Assembly (NCBI GenBank): GCA_033557465.1
Contig: JAWIIG010000025.1
Span: 3,591,001-3,655,000, forward strand
Source: Ichthyophis bannanicus
Lineage: Eukaryota; Chordata; Amphibia; Gymnophiona; Ichthyophiidae
Length of the DNA stretch: 64,000 nucleotides
Reading direction: 5' to 3'
Both the position numbers and the translations under genes were made by a program. Under the pieces are notes generated by a model. That model had not been told where the DNA came from. It made no database searches and worked only from the letters and a program-made list of their open reading frames with translations. Below are positions 32,166 to 44,674 of this stretch, piece by piece. Within the stretch, counting starts at the first letter, position 1; the number at the start of each line of letters is the position of its first letter.

Positions 32166-33150
32166 AAGGGGATTATTTTACTACTGCTACAACTACTAAT
32201 CATTTGTATAGCACTATAAGACATACGCAGCACTGTACACAAACAAGAGTCTCTTCTTAACAGAGCTTACAATCTAGCAATAGACAAACAGAACCAAAAG
32301 GGGTTAGGATAGTTCAAGGGACATGATAAAACACATAAAGGCGTTAAACAGGAGAATAAGGGGGTAAGGATCCACAAGCGGCCTCAAAGAGGTGGATTTT
32401 TAGCCTGGATTTGAATTGGAGCCTGACAAACAGAGAGAGTCTAATAAATGGAGTCTGAAGTTGGCAATAGAACCGAAAGGCATAGGAAAGAATGATTTGC
32501 CTGATAAGGGAGTTCTTCATAAGGATTGTAGGGAGAGATAAGAGAAGAGAGGTAATGAGGCGCTGCAGCGTGCGTGCACTTGTAGGTCAGTAGAAGTTTG
32601 AAATGTATGCAGAAATTCATAGGGAGCTAGTGGACTGGTTTGAGAAGAGGGGTTATGTGAGCATAGTGGCACTGGTGGAAGATTAGTCATGCAGCTGAGT
32701 TTTGAGTGGATTGTGGGGAGAGAAACGATTCAATGGGAGTCCCGCAAGAAGTAGGTTGCAGTAATCTAGACTAGGGGCTATCAACCCCTTCTTCAGGACA
32801 TACAGATCCAGTCAGGTTTTCAGAATAACCACAATGATTCTGCATGAGAGAGATTTGCATACATTGGAGGCAGTGCATGCAAATATCTCTCATGCATATT
32901 CATTGTGGTTTTTCTGAAAACCTGACTGATTAGGTGTGTCCCGAGAATTGGGTTGAGGACCCCTGGTCTAGATGGGAGGTGACAAGAAAGTAGATAACAT
33001 TTTAGCTATCTGTTGGATATGGATAGAGAAAGAGAGAGGAGTCAAAGATGACCCCAAAGTTGCTAGCTCAGAAAACAGGGAGGATGACAGTGTTATCCAC
33101 AGAAATAGAGAAGGGACTAAGGGATATGTGGGTATAGGGGGATAGATCAG
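32166..33150 (-). mobile_element. L2-like LINE 3' part, split by a foldback MITE
   Basis: It starts with the reversed tail 'actactaatcatttgtatagcactata' and 'cttacaatctagcaatagac', as at 7362-7480. Minus-strand frames then give FKSRLKIHLFEAACG-like and other C-terminal L2 pieces with many stops. The sequence continues beyond the MITE (32771-32966) at 'tgggaggtgacaagaaag'. Confidence 0.65.
32771..32966. mobile_element. Foldback MITE with TCTAGA flanks
   Basis: Ctaggggctatcaacccc at the left pairs with the reverse complement of the right end (ccaggggtcctcaaccca). Inside, cagtcaggttttcag (from about 32812) pairs with ctgaaaacctgactg. Both sides carry TCTAGA (32765-32770 and 32967-32972). Removing it restores a continuous L2-type sequence. 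Confidence 0.75.
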
Positions 33151-33604
33151 AAGCCCAATTCACAATCTAAAAGTGTCAGTGGTGTCAGAAAGCTGTGGAA
33201 GCCACAGACACATGTAGATTGTGATTTTGGAAAGACCATGAGTTGCATGTTCCTGCAATGGGCATGGCCATATATGCGTGTCTCTGACTGGGGTGTTCTG
33301 AGCTTTTCTGGGTGTGGCATGGGTGGTGTCTGTGTCTGCACACCCATGATGTATTTTGCAAAGGCCTGGAGACATGCAAGGCGGTATCCCCAAAGGTGCC
33401 AAACTGTACTTGCTATAATGCATAAATACTGTAAGCAGGGGATTTTGCTGTCTTTTGGGATTGGCTATGTCATTGGTGATTTGGAGCAACTTGGCTTTTA
33501 ATCATTGGCTTGAATGTCATCTGTGTCCACATTGTTGTCTTTTGAGTTATCCCCTCTGTCTCTTCACTCTATCCTGTGTCTACCTCTAATTCATTACCTC
33601 CAAG

Positions 33605-35655
33605 ATCCCCTTTATCTTTATCTTTATTCATTGCTTTATATACCACCCACACCGAGGCACCAGAGCGGTTTACAATGTATAAAACAAAATTATTTTGTTT
33701 TGACTGCGGAAAGGGAAACAGAACCCCATTGGTATAATAGGAAAGGGATAGAGCCGAAGAAAAAAAATAGATAAAAGATAAGCACAGAATTCAGACGGAC
33801 GGACTAATAGGGGAAGACAAACTATTCATGGAGCTAAGGGGGGGCTGGAGGGTGGGAGGAGGGCGGTGACAGGTCAAAGGCAGCACAAAAGAGATGGATC
33901 TATAGACCAGCTTTGAATTTGGGAAAGGAGGGTTCGAGGAGGAGGGTGGGAGGGAGCGAATTCCAGAGCTTGGGGCCAAGGAAAAAAAAGGCAGCAGAAC
34001 GAGTGGATTCTAGGCGCGCAGAAGAAGGGGAGGGGAAGTACATGCGGTTGGCGTGTATGGATCAGAGGGAACGCTGGGATATATGAAGGTGAATCAGGTT
34101 GGAGAGGTAGAGGGGGACACCAGTGTGAATGGCTTTGTGGACGAAGGTGAGTACTTTAAACTGGATCTGAAAGGAAACAGGAAGCCATTGGAGACTGATG
34201 AGGAGGGGAGTGATGTGGTCGAAATGGGTAGCATGTGTAAGGATCCGAGCAGCAGTGTTTTGGATGAGCTGTAGCCTGCGCAGTTGGTACTGAGGGAGTC
34301 CGGCAAAAGAGATGTTGCAATAGTCTAGGCGGGACAGAACAAGGAAGATGAGCAGAGTGGTCAGGGAGGAAGCAGGAAGAAAAGGACGGATGGCACAGAT
34401 TTGTTTTAGGGAGAAAAAAGAACGTTGGACCACAGAAGAAATGTGTTCTTGAAATGATATGGCAGAATCCAAGGTGATGCCGAGGTAGTGAAGGGAGGGG
34501 ACGACAGGGATGGGGGAGGAGGAAAGAAGGGGAGAGGTAGAGGGAATGGGGCCACTGAAGGTGAACCAAATGGCCATAGTCTTGGATAGGTTGATGTGGA
34601 GGAAGTTGGTGGACATCCATAGATCAATGGAGGAGAGACAGGAATTAAGTGGGGAGAGATCTGGTGAGATAGGATCGGTGTGATGGAGGAGGAAAGCATC
34701 ATCTGCGTAATAGTAGGTGGAGATAAAAAGAAAAACATTGAACAGGAGAGGAGCAAGGACAGAGCCCTGAGGAACACCACAGGTGAGCGGATGAGCAGGT
34801 GAGGATGCGGAACCAGAGAACACTGAGAAAGATCTGTAGGTCAAGAAGGAGTGGAACCAAAGAAGGACAGAATCCGAGATCCCGATGTCACGGAGACCAG
34901 TGAGTAGAGTACGGTGGTCGATGAGAATGAAAGCGGAGGACAGGTCAAGGGAGACTGCGACAGAAATGGAACCATGGTCACGTGCAGAGTGGAGTTCTTT
35001 CAGGGTAGATAGGAGAATAGTTTCTGTGCTGTGGCTAGGGTGAAAACCAGACTGATGGGGGTGTTTATGTTTATGTTTATTTCACTTGATATACCGCCCT
35101 TCAAATAAAAACAAGGTGGTTTACAAATTCAAATAATATAGAATTGGGCCATAGGCACCGAAAAGGAAAAATAAGTTACAATGGTAGACAGAAAAGTGAG
35201 AGAACAGGGCAAGCATAACATGCATATACGGTGAACATGACAAAGACAGAGGAACACATAGGACAAAACAGAGAGTGAGAGGCTGGGTAGACGTACATGC
35301 AGAGAAGGGAGATGGTGGCGTCAAGGTGAGAGGAAAGTTGGGAGAAGACCAGTTTCTCTAGGAGCTTGGAGAGAAAGGGGAAATTAGAAATTGGCGCCAG
35401 TTAGCAGGAACAGAGGGATCCAGGGAGGCCTTTTTGAAAATGGGTCAGATTAGAGCATGTTTCCAGAGGGATGGGAAAGAGCCAGAGAGAAGACTAGAAT
35501 TGAACATGGAAAGGATAGGGGGGACAAGGGCCAAAGAGGGGTCAGAGAGCCAGGTGGAAGGAATGGGATCGGAAGGGCAGGTTGTTTTGTGGGTGGATGC
35601 TAGTGCCTTAGATAATTCAGGGAGAGTAATGGGACAGAAGGAGGACTAGAGATGG
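33605..35655 (-). mobile_element. L2-like LINE, 5'-truncated
   Basis: The reversed 3' tail (ttatctttatctttattcat, gctttatataccaccc, gcggtttacaatg) begins at 33605. The minus strand then encodes the C-terminal and reverse transcriptase regions up to about 35640. The main open frame is 34062-34844. A 'tttatttcacttgatatacc' SINE or LINE tail insertion lies at about 35060-35300. The endonuclease is missing. Confidence 0.8.
34062..34844 (-). pseudogene. L2-like reverse transcriptase, C-terminal 260 residues
   Basis: This LINE enzyme copies RNA into DNA at a nicked target. The frame opens at MTYRSFSVFSGSASSP, just before the conserved LTCGVPQGSVLAPLLFNVFL (residues 20-39). It includes the catalytic box as YYYADDAFLLHHTD (about 45-58), then LHYLGITLDSAISFQEHISS, SRLDYCNISFAGLP, IQNTAARILTHA and LQWLPVSFQIQFKVLTFVHK. 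The last block is the L2-clade C-terminal signature. The N-terminal fingers lie upstream in other frames (34850-35640). A stop ends it before the final LWNSLP block, which lies in another frame near 33940-33990. It is not functional. Confidence 0.75.
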
Positions 35656-35979
35656 GAGAATATGGGGCCCGCACCACCATCTCCCGTATCCCAACCCCCC
35701 CCCCCAGCTTTGCATATCCCCTGTACCCCAACCTCTTTCTCACTGTATCAGTGTTCCCACTGCTTGGGTACCCCATATCTACTGTCTGCCTTGCTGTAAT
35801 CCCCAGCCTCTCTGTCTCTGTGTGGTTCCCTGCAGCCTGTCCATGTATGCCTTGCTATAAACCTCAGTCTCTGTTTCTGTGAGATTCCATGCTCTCTGGT
35901 GGTGGAAGTCATTGAGTGCAGCTGGTGGGAGTCACTGGGTGTTGGTGGTAGGAGGTAACAGACATGGATGACAACACAT
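35656..35979. other. Unassigned stretch between L2-like LINE and HARBI1 relic
   Basis: A run of C (35696-35704) and C/T-rich sequence. It may be the 5' part of the Harbinger element whose transposase follows, but no terminus was found. Confidence 0.35.
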
Positions 35980-37110
35980 TTTTTTTGCTGGCCTTGCTGC
36001 ATAAGGACCACTAGAAGAGCAGGAGGGCCACCAGGAGACACTTATATTACAGAATCTACAGGCCCAGAACCCAGTTCATGGACCTCTTGGATGAGCAGTG
36101 CCTCATTAGATTCTACTTTGATAAGGCAGCCATACACTATCCATGCCAAGAGATGGAGTCACATCTCTGCTCCACCACACACAGCCCATGCCTGTCCACC
36201 TCATCACCAAGGTCATCGTCTTCCTATGTACTGGCAGTTCCAATCTATTTGGATTACCACTGTGGGCCTCAGTCAGTCAGCTGTATCACAATGCATCTCC
36301 CAGTTCCTGAGGGTCTTCCTAATCTACACAGCTGAATATGTAGCTTTCCCATAGATTGTGCAGAAGAGGCAGCAAACCATGATAAAATTCCATGAGGCAG
36401 ATGAATTTCTATCAGTGCTGGGTTTGATATATTGCACACATGTGGCCCTCAGGCCCTTATGAGAGAGGTAGATCACCTACCAGAACAGAGAGGCATTCCA
36501 CTCTCTCAACATGTAAATCATGTGCAATGCTAGGTAAGATAACAGATGTCTTTCATAGCTTTCCAGATTCCTGCAATGATGCCTATTTCTCACCCACTCC
36601 AGAATTTGATAGGTTTTAGAGTGACAAAATAACTGGTGGATGGATGTTAGGTAACTCGTGTACCATCCTACTCCCCCACCAAGACAAGCATATGTATGGA
36701 GGCACCCCTGTTCCCAGGGAGATGCAGCACCTGGCAGACAGATACAGGCCTGCACTGTGCACCAACCATATGAAGCACCTGGTCCTAAACTCAACATGCG
36801 TCCCTTCTTCCCCTTTGAATGCAGCTGACAGAGGCTACCCATTGAGAACCTGGCTCCTGACCTCCATTGTGGCATTGCAATCCCAAGCTGAGTAGCACTA
36901 TAACAGGACCCACAGGCACAGACAGGCAATCACAGAGAAAACCTTTGGGTAGCTCAAGAGTTGTTTTTGGTGCCTCGACAAATCTGGAGTTAAACTACTC
37001 TACAGCCCTGACAGGGAATGTGAAATCTTTAAGGCTTGCTGAATGCCCCACAATTCTGCATTATGATGTTGATAAACCTTGCCTGAAGAATAGGACACTG
37101 GAGATAAAGA
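35980..37110 (+). pseudogene. HARBI1-type (PIF/Harbinger) transposase relic
   Basis: Harbinger transposase cuts out and reinserts the element using a DDE triad. In order I read FMDLLDEQCLIRFYFDKAAI (about 36076-36135) and, in another frame, VGLSQSAVSQCISQFLRVFL (36261-36320) with AEYVAFP. Then come GLIYCTHVALRP (36421-36456), NREAFHSLNM (about 36483-36515), FPDSCNDAYFSPTP (about 36562-36605) and RGYPLRTWLLTSIVALQSQA (36832-36890). The last block is HYNRTHRHRQAITEKTFG and CLDKSGVKLLYSPDRECEIF (to about 37040). In GLIYCTHV the first catalytic D of the family's IDCTHV is Y (36430-36432). The D in NDAYF and the E in ITEKTFG (36935-36937) remain. At least five stops and several frameshifts make it dead. 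It faces a Myb-like relic on the minus strand. Confidence 0.85.
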
Positions 37111-38078
37111 CTATGATGCTGACGCAGAAGGCCCAAAGCATGGGGAGACCAACCAATCATACTAGTGAGGTATAGCTGCAAGAAATGACCTCAGATACAT
37201 GTGCTGCATGTGAACGTAGATGTTTATTTCCCATTGCATATGGTACAATAGTAACATTCTGACACCCATGCCCCTCTCCCACTCCATCAACCAGCTATGC
37301 ACCCCACTCCCCCAGCACCCCCTGTCCTACCAGCCAGCAGCTGTCCTGTGTACCTACTCAACACCCCTTTCCCCAACACCAACACTCCTTTCCCCAACGC
37401 CCAGCAGCCAACCTGTGCAGCCCCTCAACCAACCCCAGCAGTATCCCTGTACACCCTCTTCCCCCAACATCCTCTATCCTTTTACCCTCTAGAAACCAGC
37501 CCCCCTCCCCTTCAAAATACCCCATCATCACCCCAAAGAATGGCCAAGGGGCGATAGTTATACCACTTTTCACGTTCCCATCTCTGACCCCTGCTTCTCC
37601 CTACTTTCTCCCCTACCCCAATCTTCTGCCCCAGCCTATCTTGTGCAGCCTTCTGCTCACTGTGCACTTGCTCGACTCTACAGCACTGTCGGAGACATCA
37701 GCCACAACAGAAGGTTATTGTGAGCCCTCACGTAAGGGGGAAAGCAAAAGGGTTCCCCCCTTCAATGTGCATTGGGTCCCAGTATGAACGATGATGGGGT
37801 TGGTGAGTGAGCAGCTGTGGCACAGGGATGGAAAAACTGGAGGTGGTGGTAGTGATGATGTTGATGGCTGGTGCAGGTACCTTCCACTTAGGGGCCTGAA
37901 CAGATGAGCCCACAGATGGCACTGTAGTAGAAGGCACAATGGAAGGGGGGACCATGACCTGTATGGCCATATATTGCTGCAAGGGCTGGTTTGCTGCATG
38001 ATTGACTCGTCCAGGTGCTGTGTGGCCTACAACTCCCCCTCCTGGAGGGCAATGGGCTATCTCAGCAGTTTTAACTTC
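37111..38078. other. Likely interior of the degraded Harbinger element, not assigned
   Basis: About 970 bases between the transposase relic and the minus-strand Myb-like pieces. It has C-rich ccaacacc-type low complexity at 37265-37530. No clear frame. Confidence 0.35.
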
Positions 38079-38330
38079 CTAATTCTGATATTCCCAATTC
38101 TGCTGCAGGAGTTGTTCAATGCAGCACAGAAACTGCCAATAAGAGCTCCAAAGGTCCTGGCTGTCATCCCCTCCTGAACCCTCCACAGCTGCACTGTTAT
38201 CAAAGGGAGAGGGAGGCAGAAGCTGGTGATGGGCTCGCTCCATGTCAGACCTCTCTAACACCTGGTCAGTGGCACTGATAACATCCTCAGGTCTTTTCTG
38301 CTTCCACACTCTGGATCCATGCTCCACCAC
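38079..38330 (-). pseudogene. Possible C-terminal piece of Myb-like relic
   Basis: The minus strand reads QVLERSDMERAHHQLLPPSP, then an acidic stretch GSGGDDSQDLWSSYWQ, then FLCCIEQLLQQNWEYQN. An acidic linker followed by a Q-rich amphipathic helix is the usual C-terminal half of Harbinger Myb-like proteins. It lies 1.1 kb downstream of the Myb-like domain on the same strand. I infer the link; it could be chance. Confidence 0.35.
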
Positions 38331-39365
38331 CTCAGCAGGCTTGCAACCATTTTCCTGGAGTAGAATCTCCTGTGGTGTGAGGCCCTCTCCAGGGGGTGAC
38401 TTGTGTGATCAGTACTGGAGTCTTCATCTTCTTAAAGTGAAAAATATAATGCTATCAGTCCCAATGTAGTGGCTGTCTACCCACCCAATTTTCATGTCAG
38501 TGTTGCATGTGTGTTCCACACACATATACCATCCAACATGTTGCATTGTGTGTAACAGTGGATGGCACCCTCAAGGGTGGCCATGGCCCCATCACATGGG
38601 CCCTGGCCAAAACACACAGCAGCATAAATGTGAGGAGGTCAGGGCTATTATCTGAAGCCACATGGCTGGGTTCCCTATGCCGTGCCCTCCAATGCCACAC
38701 ACCCAAGAAACAAATAGCAATCTGAACTTTGACTGTTAAGTGGTATAATGTTAGTTTGGAGAAAAGAAACTGATTAGCATGGTGCCAAGCTAGGTGACAG
38801 GGCTCAAAGAGATGGGGCAGAGTTGGAGGCTGCTCACACACAACCTTAGCAGAGGGGCCTGGATATGGCCTTTTTTCCTCTTAGAGACCCTTTCATTTCC
38901 CCTCTGATTCCATGTTGACTAGTGGAGAGCTGTGAGATGTGGTATCTGGCACTGCACACCCAGGTGGCAAGGGTATCAGAACACCAGGTTGTTAGTGCAG
39001 GTATCCATTCAGGGGTTGCAAGGACAACCACAGAGTATGGCTCTCAGATGTGTGGTAACTGGGATCCAGGTTGCCTTCAGTGCATACATCCCTGTCAGGG
39101 ATTATGCACACATGCCAGTTATGTGTTGGTCAATAGGGTTTTGGTGACAGGTGTTGAAAACCCCAAATAGTGCATGTAGGTAGAGGTGAGGTAGCAACAC
39201 ATGGTGGCATGGCTTGCAGGAAGGGGGAGGAAAGGGGTATGGTCCATATACTCACTCTGTTCCTTGGAGGCCCTAGATGTATCCAGGTTTCCTACTCCCT
39301 TCACTCTCTCCTCATCCATAGAGAGGAACACTTGTTGCTCCAACACTATGAAGGTCTGTGGCTGC

Positions 39366-39710
39366 CTATCCAATCCCTTCTCTTGGGCTTTGGACCTTAT
39401 GCTTTCTCCATTTCCATTTTAGGTTATCAGGCTCATGGTTGCAGTAGTAGATAGAAATGCCCAGCCATGCCTTCTCTTTTTGGTAGGCACTGATGTGCAC
39501 CCTTTCATGGTCCAGGAGCACCCTTTGGTGTGTAAGCACCTCCTGCAACAGGATTTTCATCTCCCCTTCACAGAAGTTATCATTCCTGGTGAGCTCTTTC
39601 TGTTTTGGAGGCATAGCATACCCTGCAACACAACATTTGCAAAATGGGTCTGCATATGCCTGTCTTGCTGTTATATCCATGTAGCACTCACACACACTCA
39701 GTTTGCACAT
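39366..39710 (-). pseudogene. Myb/SANT-like DNA-binding domain relic of Harbinger
   Basis: These proteins bind element ends and import the transposase. From the internal methionine at about 39620, the minus strand reads MPPKQKELTRNDNFCEGEMK, ILLQEVLTHQRVLLDHERV, SAYQKEKAWLGISIYY and DNLKWKWRKHKVQSPREG. This follows the family pattern closely: an acidic EEE/EGEM start, an L-x-EVL helix, the conserved SAYQK-x-x-AW block, and a final K-x-KW-x-K helix. The residues upstream of that methionine (MCKLSVCECYMDITA...) do not fit and the ATG at 39620 is the likelier start. No further exon is certain. Together with the transposase relic at 35980-37110 this is a degraded, convergently arranged two-gene Harbinger element whose ends I cannot place. 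Confidence 0.7.
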
Positions 39711-42700
39711 ATATGTTTCTGAAATGGGGCATGTCCAGGCACGTCTAAGATATAAACATGTGCAGAATCCATTTTAGAAAGATATCTTGGGGACATGCAG
39801 GTAAAATAAGTGTGTGACAGGAGGTATATTTCTACCTCTGACCACCCAGCTGCTTCCAAGCCAACTAAAGGACATGGGTATGATGCACAGGTCCTTGTAG
39901 AACATCACACATGTGAGGGATGTATGCTGTTAGCATATGTCTGGGAGAGCAATATATGGTGCCATATCTGCAAGTGACTGCTGGAACCTGCTCCCTCACA
40001 CTACGGCTGTCTGTTGGGGGATGGAGGCTAAGGTAGTGGGAGAAACTGTCCAGTGCAGTACGCTTCCAAATGCCAACTACAAAGAATGTTTTTTTTGCTT
40101 CTTCTGCAGGTGACATCTAGGTAAATGAAGGAGAGTAATACCTGGGAGGAGTGAGAGGGTGATATGACCCAAGGCTTCTAAGTATTTTTAAGCTTTGTAG
40201 ATATGTGCTTTTGTAGTATTCAGATCCTCTGTCTTTAACTACAGAGGGCCTGAATACTGCTATAAGAACCAGCCACTTGCCATGTCTGCTGTGCACACAT
40301 GGAATTTATAGTGCTATGTACATGTCTATATCTAAAATGTGCTGGCTCTGTAGCAGTACAATAATAAAGATCTAGTCTACATTGAGTACTTGTCTTCTGC
40401 CTTACTCCCACATATGTGCATGTGTGATGCTAGGTACATTGCCATGTCCCTGATCTGATACAGTGAGCACACTGGCTGCCCAAATTGGGTCCATGAGCTG
40501 TGGCCGAATGCAGGCTGGATGGGTGCATAGCTAATGGAGGTTCATGGACATCATGGCAACTGTGTAGTCATTGGGACCCCCCCATTCTGACTAAACATAG
40601 CCATGGTTCACTATGGACACCTCCTTTCACAGGAGTCCTGCCATGGCATGTACTGTAGGCAGGTGCAGTGCACAGGTGGAGGCATGTGGGCATCTCCAGG
40701 TATTGTGTGCATGCTGGATGAATGGAGCTGGGCCACCACCAGACATGTGTCTGCAAACCTGTGCCATTTCCCTCTGTCCATCCCATTCCCTGATCCATCC
40801 TGTGAATGGTGGCTGTGAGCATGTCCCAAATGAAGAGAGTGCCCTGGCCAAGGCATGTCTGGCACGTGTTCTGTGTTTCTGGAGGACAGTTTTGTGGAAG
40901 GGTGGGCTGAAAGGGATAGTGGCCCAAGGGCCATGGCCAGGTCTCATGTTGCTATGGTGCCATGGGATGACAGGGGTCAATGTGTCAGGAAGTACCACAC
41001 TGACAGGCATATAGCTGGCTGTGCAATGTCACAGCTGGCTGGTGGTAATGTCAGGGAACTGCTGTGTGCAAGAGACAATGGGAGGTCAGGTGCACAGTAC
41101 AGTACAACACAGGACACAACATGGCTTAACACTAGGAGTTGACATAGCAGGTGATACCGTACTCTCCAACATCATGGCTAGAGCAGCTGGAGCAAAGATG
41201 CATACCAAGACTTGGTTTACAGCCAAAACCATAGCATGCACCTCCACTCTCAGGCCTTCCAGGTGCACAACTATGAGGTTCTGTGACCTGGCAACCACAC
41301 CAAAGCCCTGCTGTACCACCCATTCAAGGAATGAGGGATGCTGCAGGACTTTGACATCAGCCAAGGGCCAGGGGATTCATGGTGGCACATCTGGTCCAGC
41401 TGGGAGGCAGGCTGGGAAAGCTGGCTAACCATTGGCTGCATAAGTTCTGCAGTTTGTACACCTGCCTCCCCTCCTCCACCATACTCTCTTCTCCCTCCCT
41501 TATCTCACCCAACTCCCATGCTTCCCTGTCCCTCTGCCTTCCACCCCTCCCCCTCCCCCTTCCCCTCCCTCTCCCCATGCCCTCCCCAGGCCCTCTCCCT
41601 CCCTCTCCCCATGCCCCTCCTCCTATTTCCATATTCTGCAGTTCCATAGGGACTTTGCCATCTGGCCCTTCTGCCTCTGCCAGTCCAGCCATACCCCCTT
41701 CATTAGTTGATTTGTTGCTGCCCCTCCTGTCCTGCTCTAGACATAGGTAATGACTACATCATTGCCATCTGATTATTGCTAATGAATCTATGAGAAGTCA
41801 ATAAAAGCTACAGATTTCAAATAAACCTCTGATAAGAAAGACTGCCTCTTTCTCAGATAAAAGATTATAGTTGGATACAATTAATTATTCAGAATTTAAA
41901 AGGGCAAAGTAATCATTTCTCTTTACCCTGATATATTATTTATAGTTGTATCTGTTAAATATTCAGCTTAAGTACAGTGCTGTGAAAAGTCAAAATTCAG
42001 GACATTGAACAGAGTCTGCATTTTTAATTCATGAAGAATCAGAATCTATGTTATGTACGCAGGTTCTGTAGCTACCGGTGAATCTGAAAGCATACAAGTC
42101 AATACTATATGGGGGAAAGGAAAATAATTTTACATATAGAAAGATAATGCTTGGGTAAGGATGAAATCTTCAGCTGCTATTATTGTACTAGATAAAATGA
42201 TGTCTGGTTTTATAAAAGCAAATGTTCAGTTAAACTAATGAATGGCCTGTAGCTACTCATTCTTTTATTACAGTGAAGAAGCAACTTCCCGGGGTGCTAT
42301 CTAATAATGCCATTCATATAAGTATATAGCCAATCACACTTTACATCGTGGTTTCTCACATAGCTTAACCTCCATTCTCTGGGGCCCTGGAACAGATTTT
42401 CAGAGAATTGCCTAATCGTTTTGCTGTTTAGGGAATAAAAAGAGCTGCATGTGAAGTTCACTGTACACACATGACACCATCTTCAATTTTAATATATTAT
42501 CTGGGGAATCATTTCATTCATACAGCAAAGTTATAGCAACTGGAGATGCTTTTCATAGGGACTACCGAGCCTTATTTATATGTATCGCAAGTAAGCCACA
42601 CGTTCTTTAAGTCATACAACAGGCATGACTAATAGATTATGCCCATTAGCCACCATCAGAGAAAAAACAAAAGGCAGACTGACTTTGAGTCACATGTAAA

Positions 42701-43839
42701 GAGTGTGAGGAGTCCAATGCCTAGATTTCTGCCTGAGGCAGATGGAGTACGCAGAAAATCACTGATGAGCATCTGGCCAGGGAGAAGAATGGGAACCTAT
42801 TGGGCACTGAGAGAGAACGGCAGCTAAGCCAGCAGAAGAGTGAGTCCAATAAGTGATTGAAAGACAGACAATGAAATATATATTTACATAGAAAAAGAGA
42901 ATTTAATGGCAGATAGACCTATGGTGTCTATTTCGTCTGCCTAGTATATTTAAGTATTGTCTGTGTACCAACAATGCCAGATTTCCCATTAGGCACTGTA
43001 GGCACAGTTCCTAGAGTCCACAAAGTTTTAAGGCTTGTGAAGGAGGGAAAAAATGTAAAAAGTAGAAAAAAGGAAAAAAGATTGAGAGAAAAACGTAATG
43101 CAACTAAAACTTCAATATTACATATCAAAAACATAATTCCAGAATTTCTAGACATTTAATAACAAAAACAAAGTATCTAAATGTCAGTCAATTCCAGCAT
43201 TCCACAAGTGGAGTGATGCATACAAGCCAGTGACAGAAAGTTGTGCAGCTAAGTTCATGGGTATACCAGTGTTCCAAAATATTCAGCAGGTTGTCTATGT
43301 ATATTTTATATATACCATATTGAACTTTATATAATTATACAGTCCTTGCTGAGATGTACAGGGAACCTTTATGAGAAAAGATCCCTGGATTGAAGCTTAG
43401 GATCCCTATGGGTTTGGAGATCCTTAGTGGTATAGCCAGGGAAAATCTGAGCGTTCTCTTGATTCAGTGAGACCCAAGTGGAGGACAGCCAGAGAGGAGC
43501 TGTGGTACCAGAATGGAAAGCAGATTAGCAATGAGCAGGTGAATCTACCTCCAGTCTCCTGTCTGACTCAGACAATCTGAGCATCCTATTGCTCCTAGTA
43601 GGGCAAAGGCAGAGCATCTAAGAGGAATCTCTCTCTGAGATGATCTGTCTTAAAATGACTTTTAGATCTGTAATGGACTATTTGCTCACATGAGATAGAG
43701 AAAGGAGAAACAAATTAACTCCAAGCAGAGAGGAAAGGCAACAAGCAATTCTTTTCTAGCAAAAGAGAATATGAAATCCAGAAAGAAGGGACTCAGCTAA
43801 ATACTAGAACCTCCCTAATATTGCTGCGCGGGGGTCAAC
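39711..43839. other. Largely unassigned; C/T-rich tract at 41460-41640
   Basis: About 4.1 kb. The first 2 kb have the same GC-moderate, CpG-poor character as the Harbinger-type interiors and may be the rest of that element. 41460-41640 is a polypyrimidine tract (ctccctctcccc type) that gives false open frames. 41750-43840 is A/T-rich with no recognisable gene, terminal repeat or RNA. Confidence 0.35.
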
Positions 43840-43965
43840 CCAGTTCTGGAACACACTCAATCGGGTTTTCAGAATATCTACAGTGAATATTCATGAGATA
43901 AATTTGTATGCACTGCCTCCATTGTATGCAAATCTATCTCATACAGATCTGTAAAACAGAACTGG
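43840..43965 (+). mobile_element. Partial foldback MITE
   Basis: aatcgggttttcagaatatc, 'gaatattcatgagataaatt' and 'tgtatgcaaatctatctcat' match one arm and the centre of the family at 32771-32966. The second arm is missing. Confidence 0.5.
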
Positions 43966-43984
43966 AAATACTTACACATGTATA

Positions 43985-44526
43985 TATTCATTTTAAATAT
44001 TTATTGGTTGTCCACTTCTACTCTACCATGAGGCTACCTAAGGCAACTTACAGCCTAAAACAATACTTAACTAAAACATGCATATACAAGGGTACATTAT
44101 GTTGTCATCCTACCACTATTTCTATCCAGTGTTTCTAATTATTATTCCTATTCTCTGTCCAAAATGTCCATGATTCACAATACTTTCAAGGAATACTTGA
44201 AATTTTGCATGTTACAGATAATTTTCCATTACCCTTATCTCATATGGTAAAGTGTTTCACAGCTGTGGACCCACAAATGAGAGTACTTGTTTTTGTGTAT
44301 GAACATGCAGTATGTTATTTCTGTACGTGACAGTAAGCCTATGAGCTTATCTTACAGCCTTAATTGGAACATGAACCTTGACCATATCTTCCAGGCAGGC
44401 TAGGTCCTCTTCATGCACTACTCTGAAAATCAAAGTCAGTATTTTAAACTTAACTCTATATTCTAACAGTAGGCAATGTCTACATTGCACAGTCATCTTT
44501 TTTTGTTGTTGAATACCTTTTAACAT
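43985..44526 (-). mobile_element. LINE 3' fragment, probably L2-like
   Basis: Reversed tail-like sequence 'tatttattggttgtccactt...aggcaacttacagcctaa' is followed by degraded C-terminal coding sequence without clear motifs. It resembles the 22505-23640 fragment in order but not closely. Confidence 0.4.
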
Positions 44527-44659
44527 ACTATTAAGGGAGATTTTATTTATTTATTTATTTATCTTTTTTTTTATACCGCGTTCTTTAGAATCTGTGCGGA
44601 TTACATGTATACTAATAGGTACTTTTTATTCCCTTGTTTCCAAAGAGATCACAATCTAA
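44527..44659 (-). mobile_element. tRNA-headed SINE, tail part (split SINE, piece 1)
   Basis: ttttatttatttatttattt and 'tataccgcgttctttagaat' to 'gatcacaatctaa' are the tail of a reversed SINE. The middle resumes at 48674-48707 (gtgtacctgaggcaatggag) and the head at 49579-49705. Copy 3 of the Harbinger-type element and a solo LTR separate the pieces. Confidence 0.8.
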
Positions 44660-44674
44660 GGGGTATGTTTACTA

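Noticed and set aside
41357..41692. Gly/Arg-rich minus-strand frame resembling an RGG protein
   Set aside because: Low-complexity C/T tract; no exon signals or other coding support.
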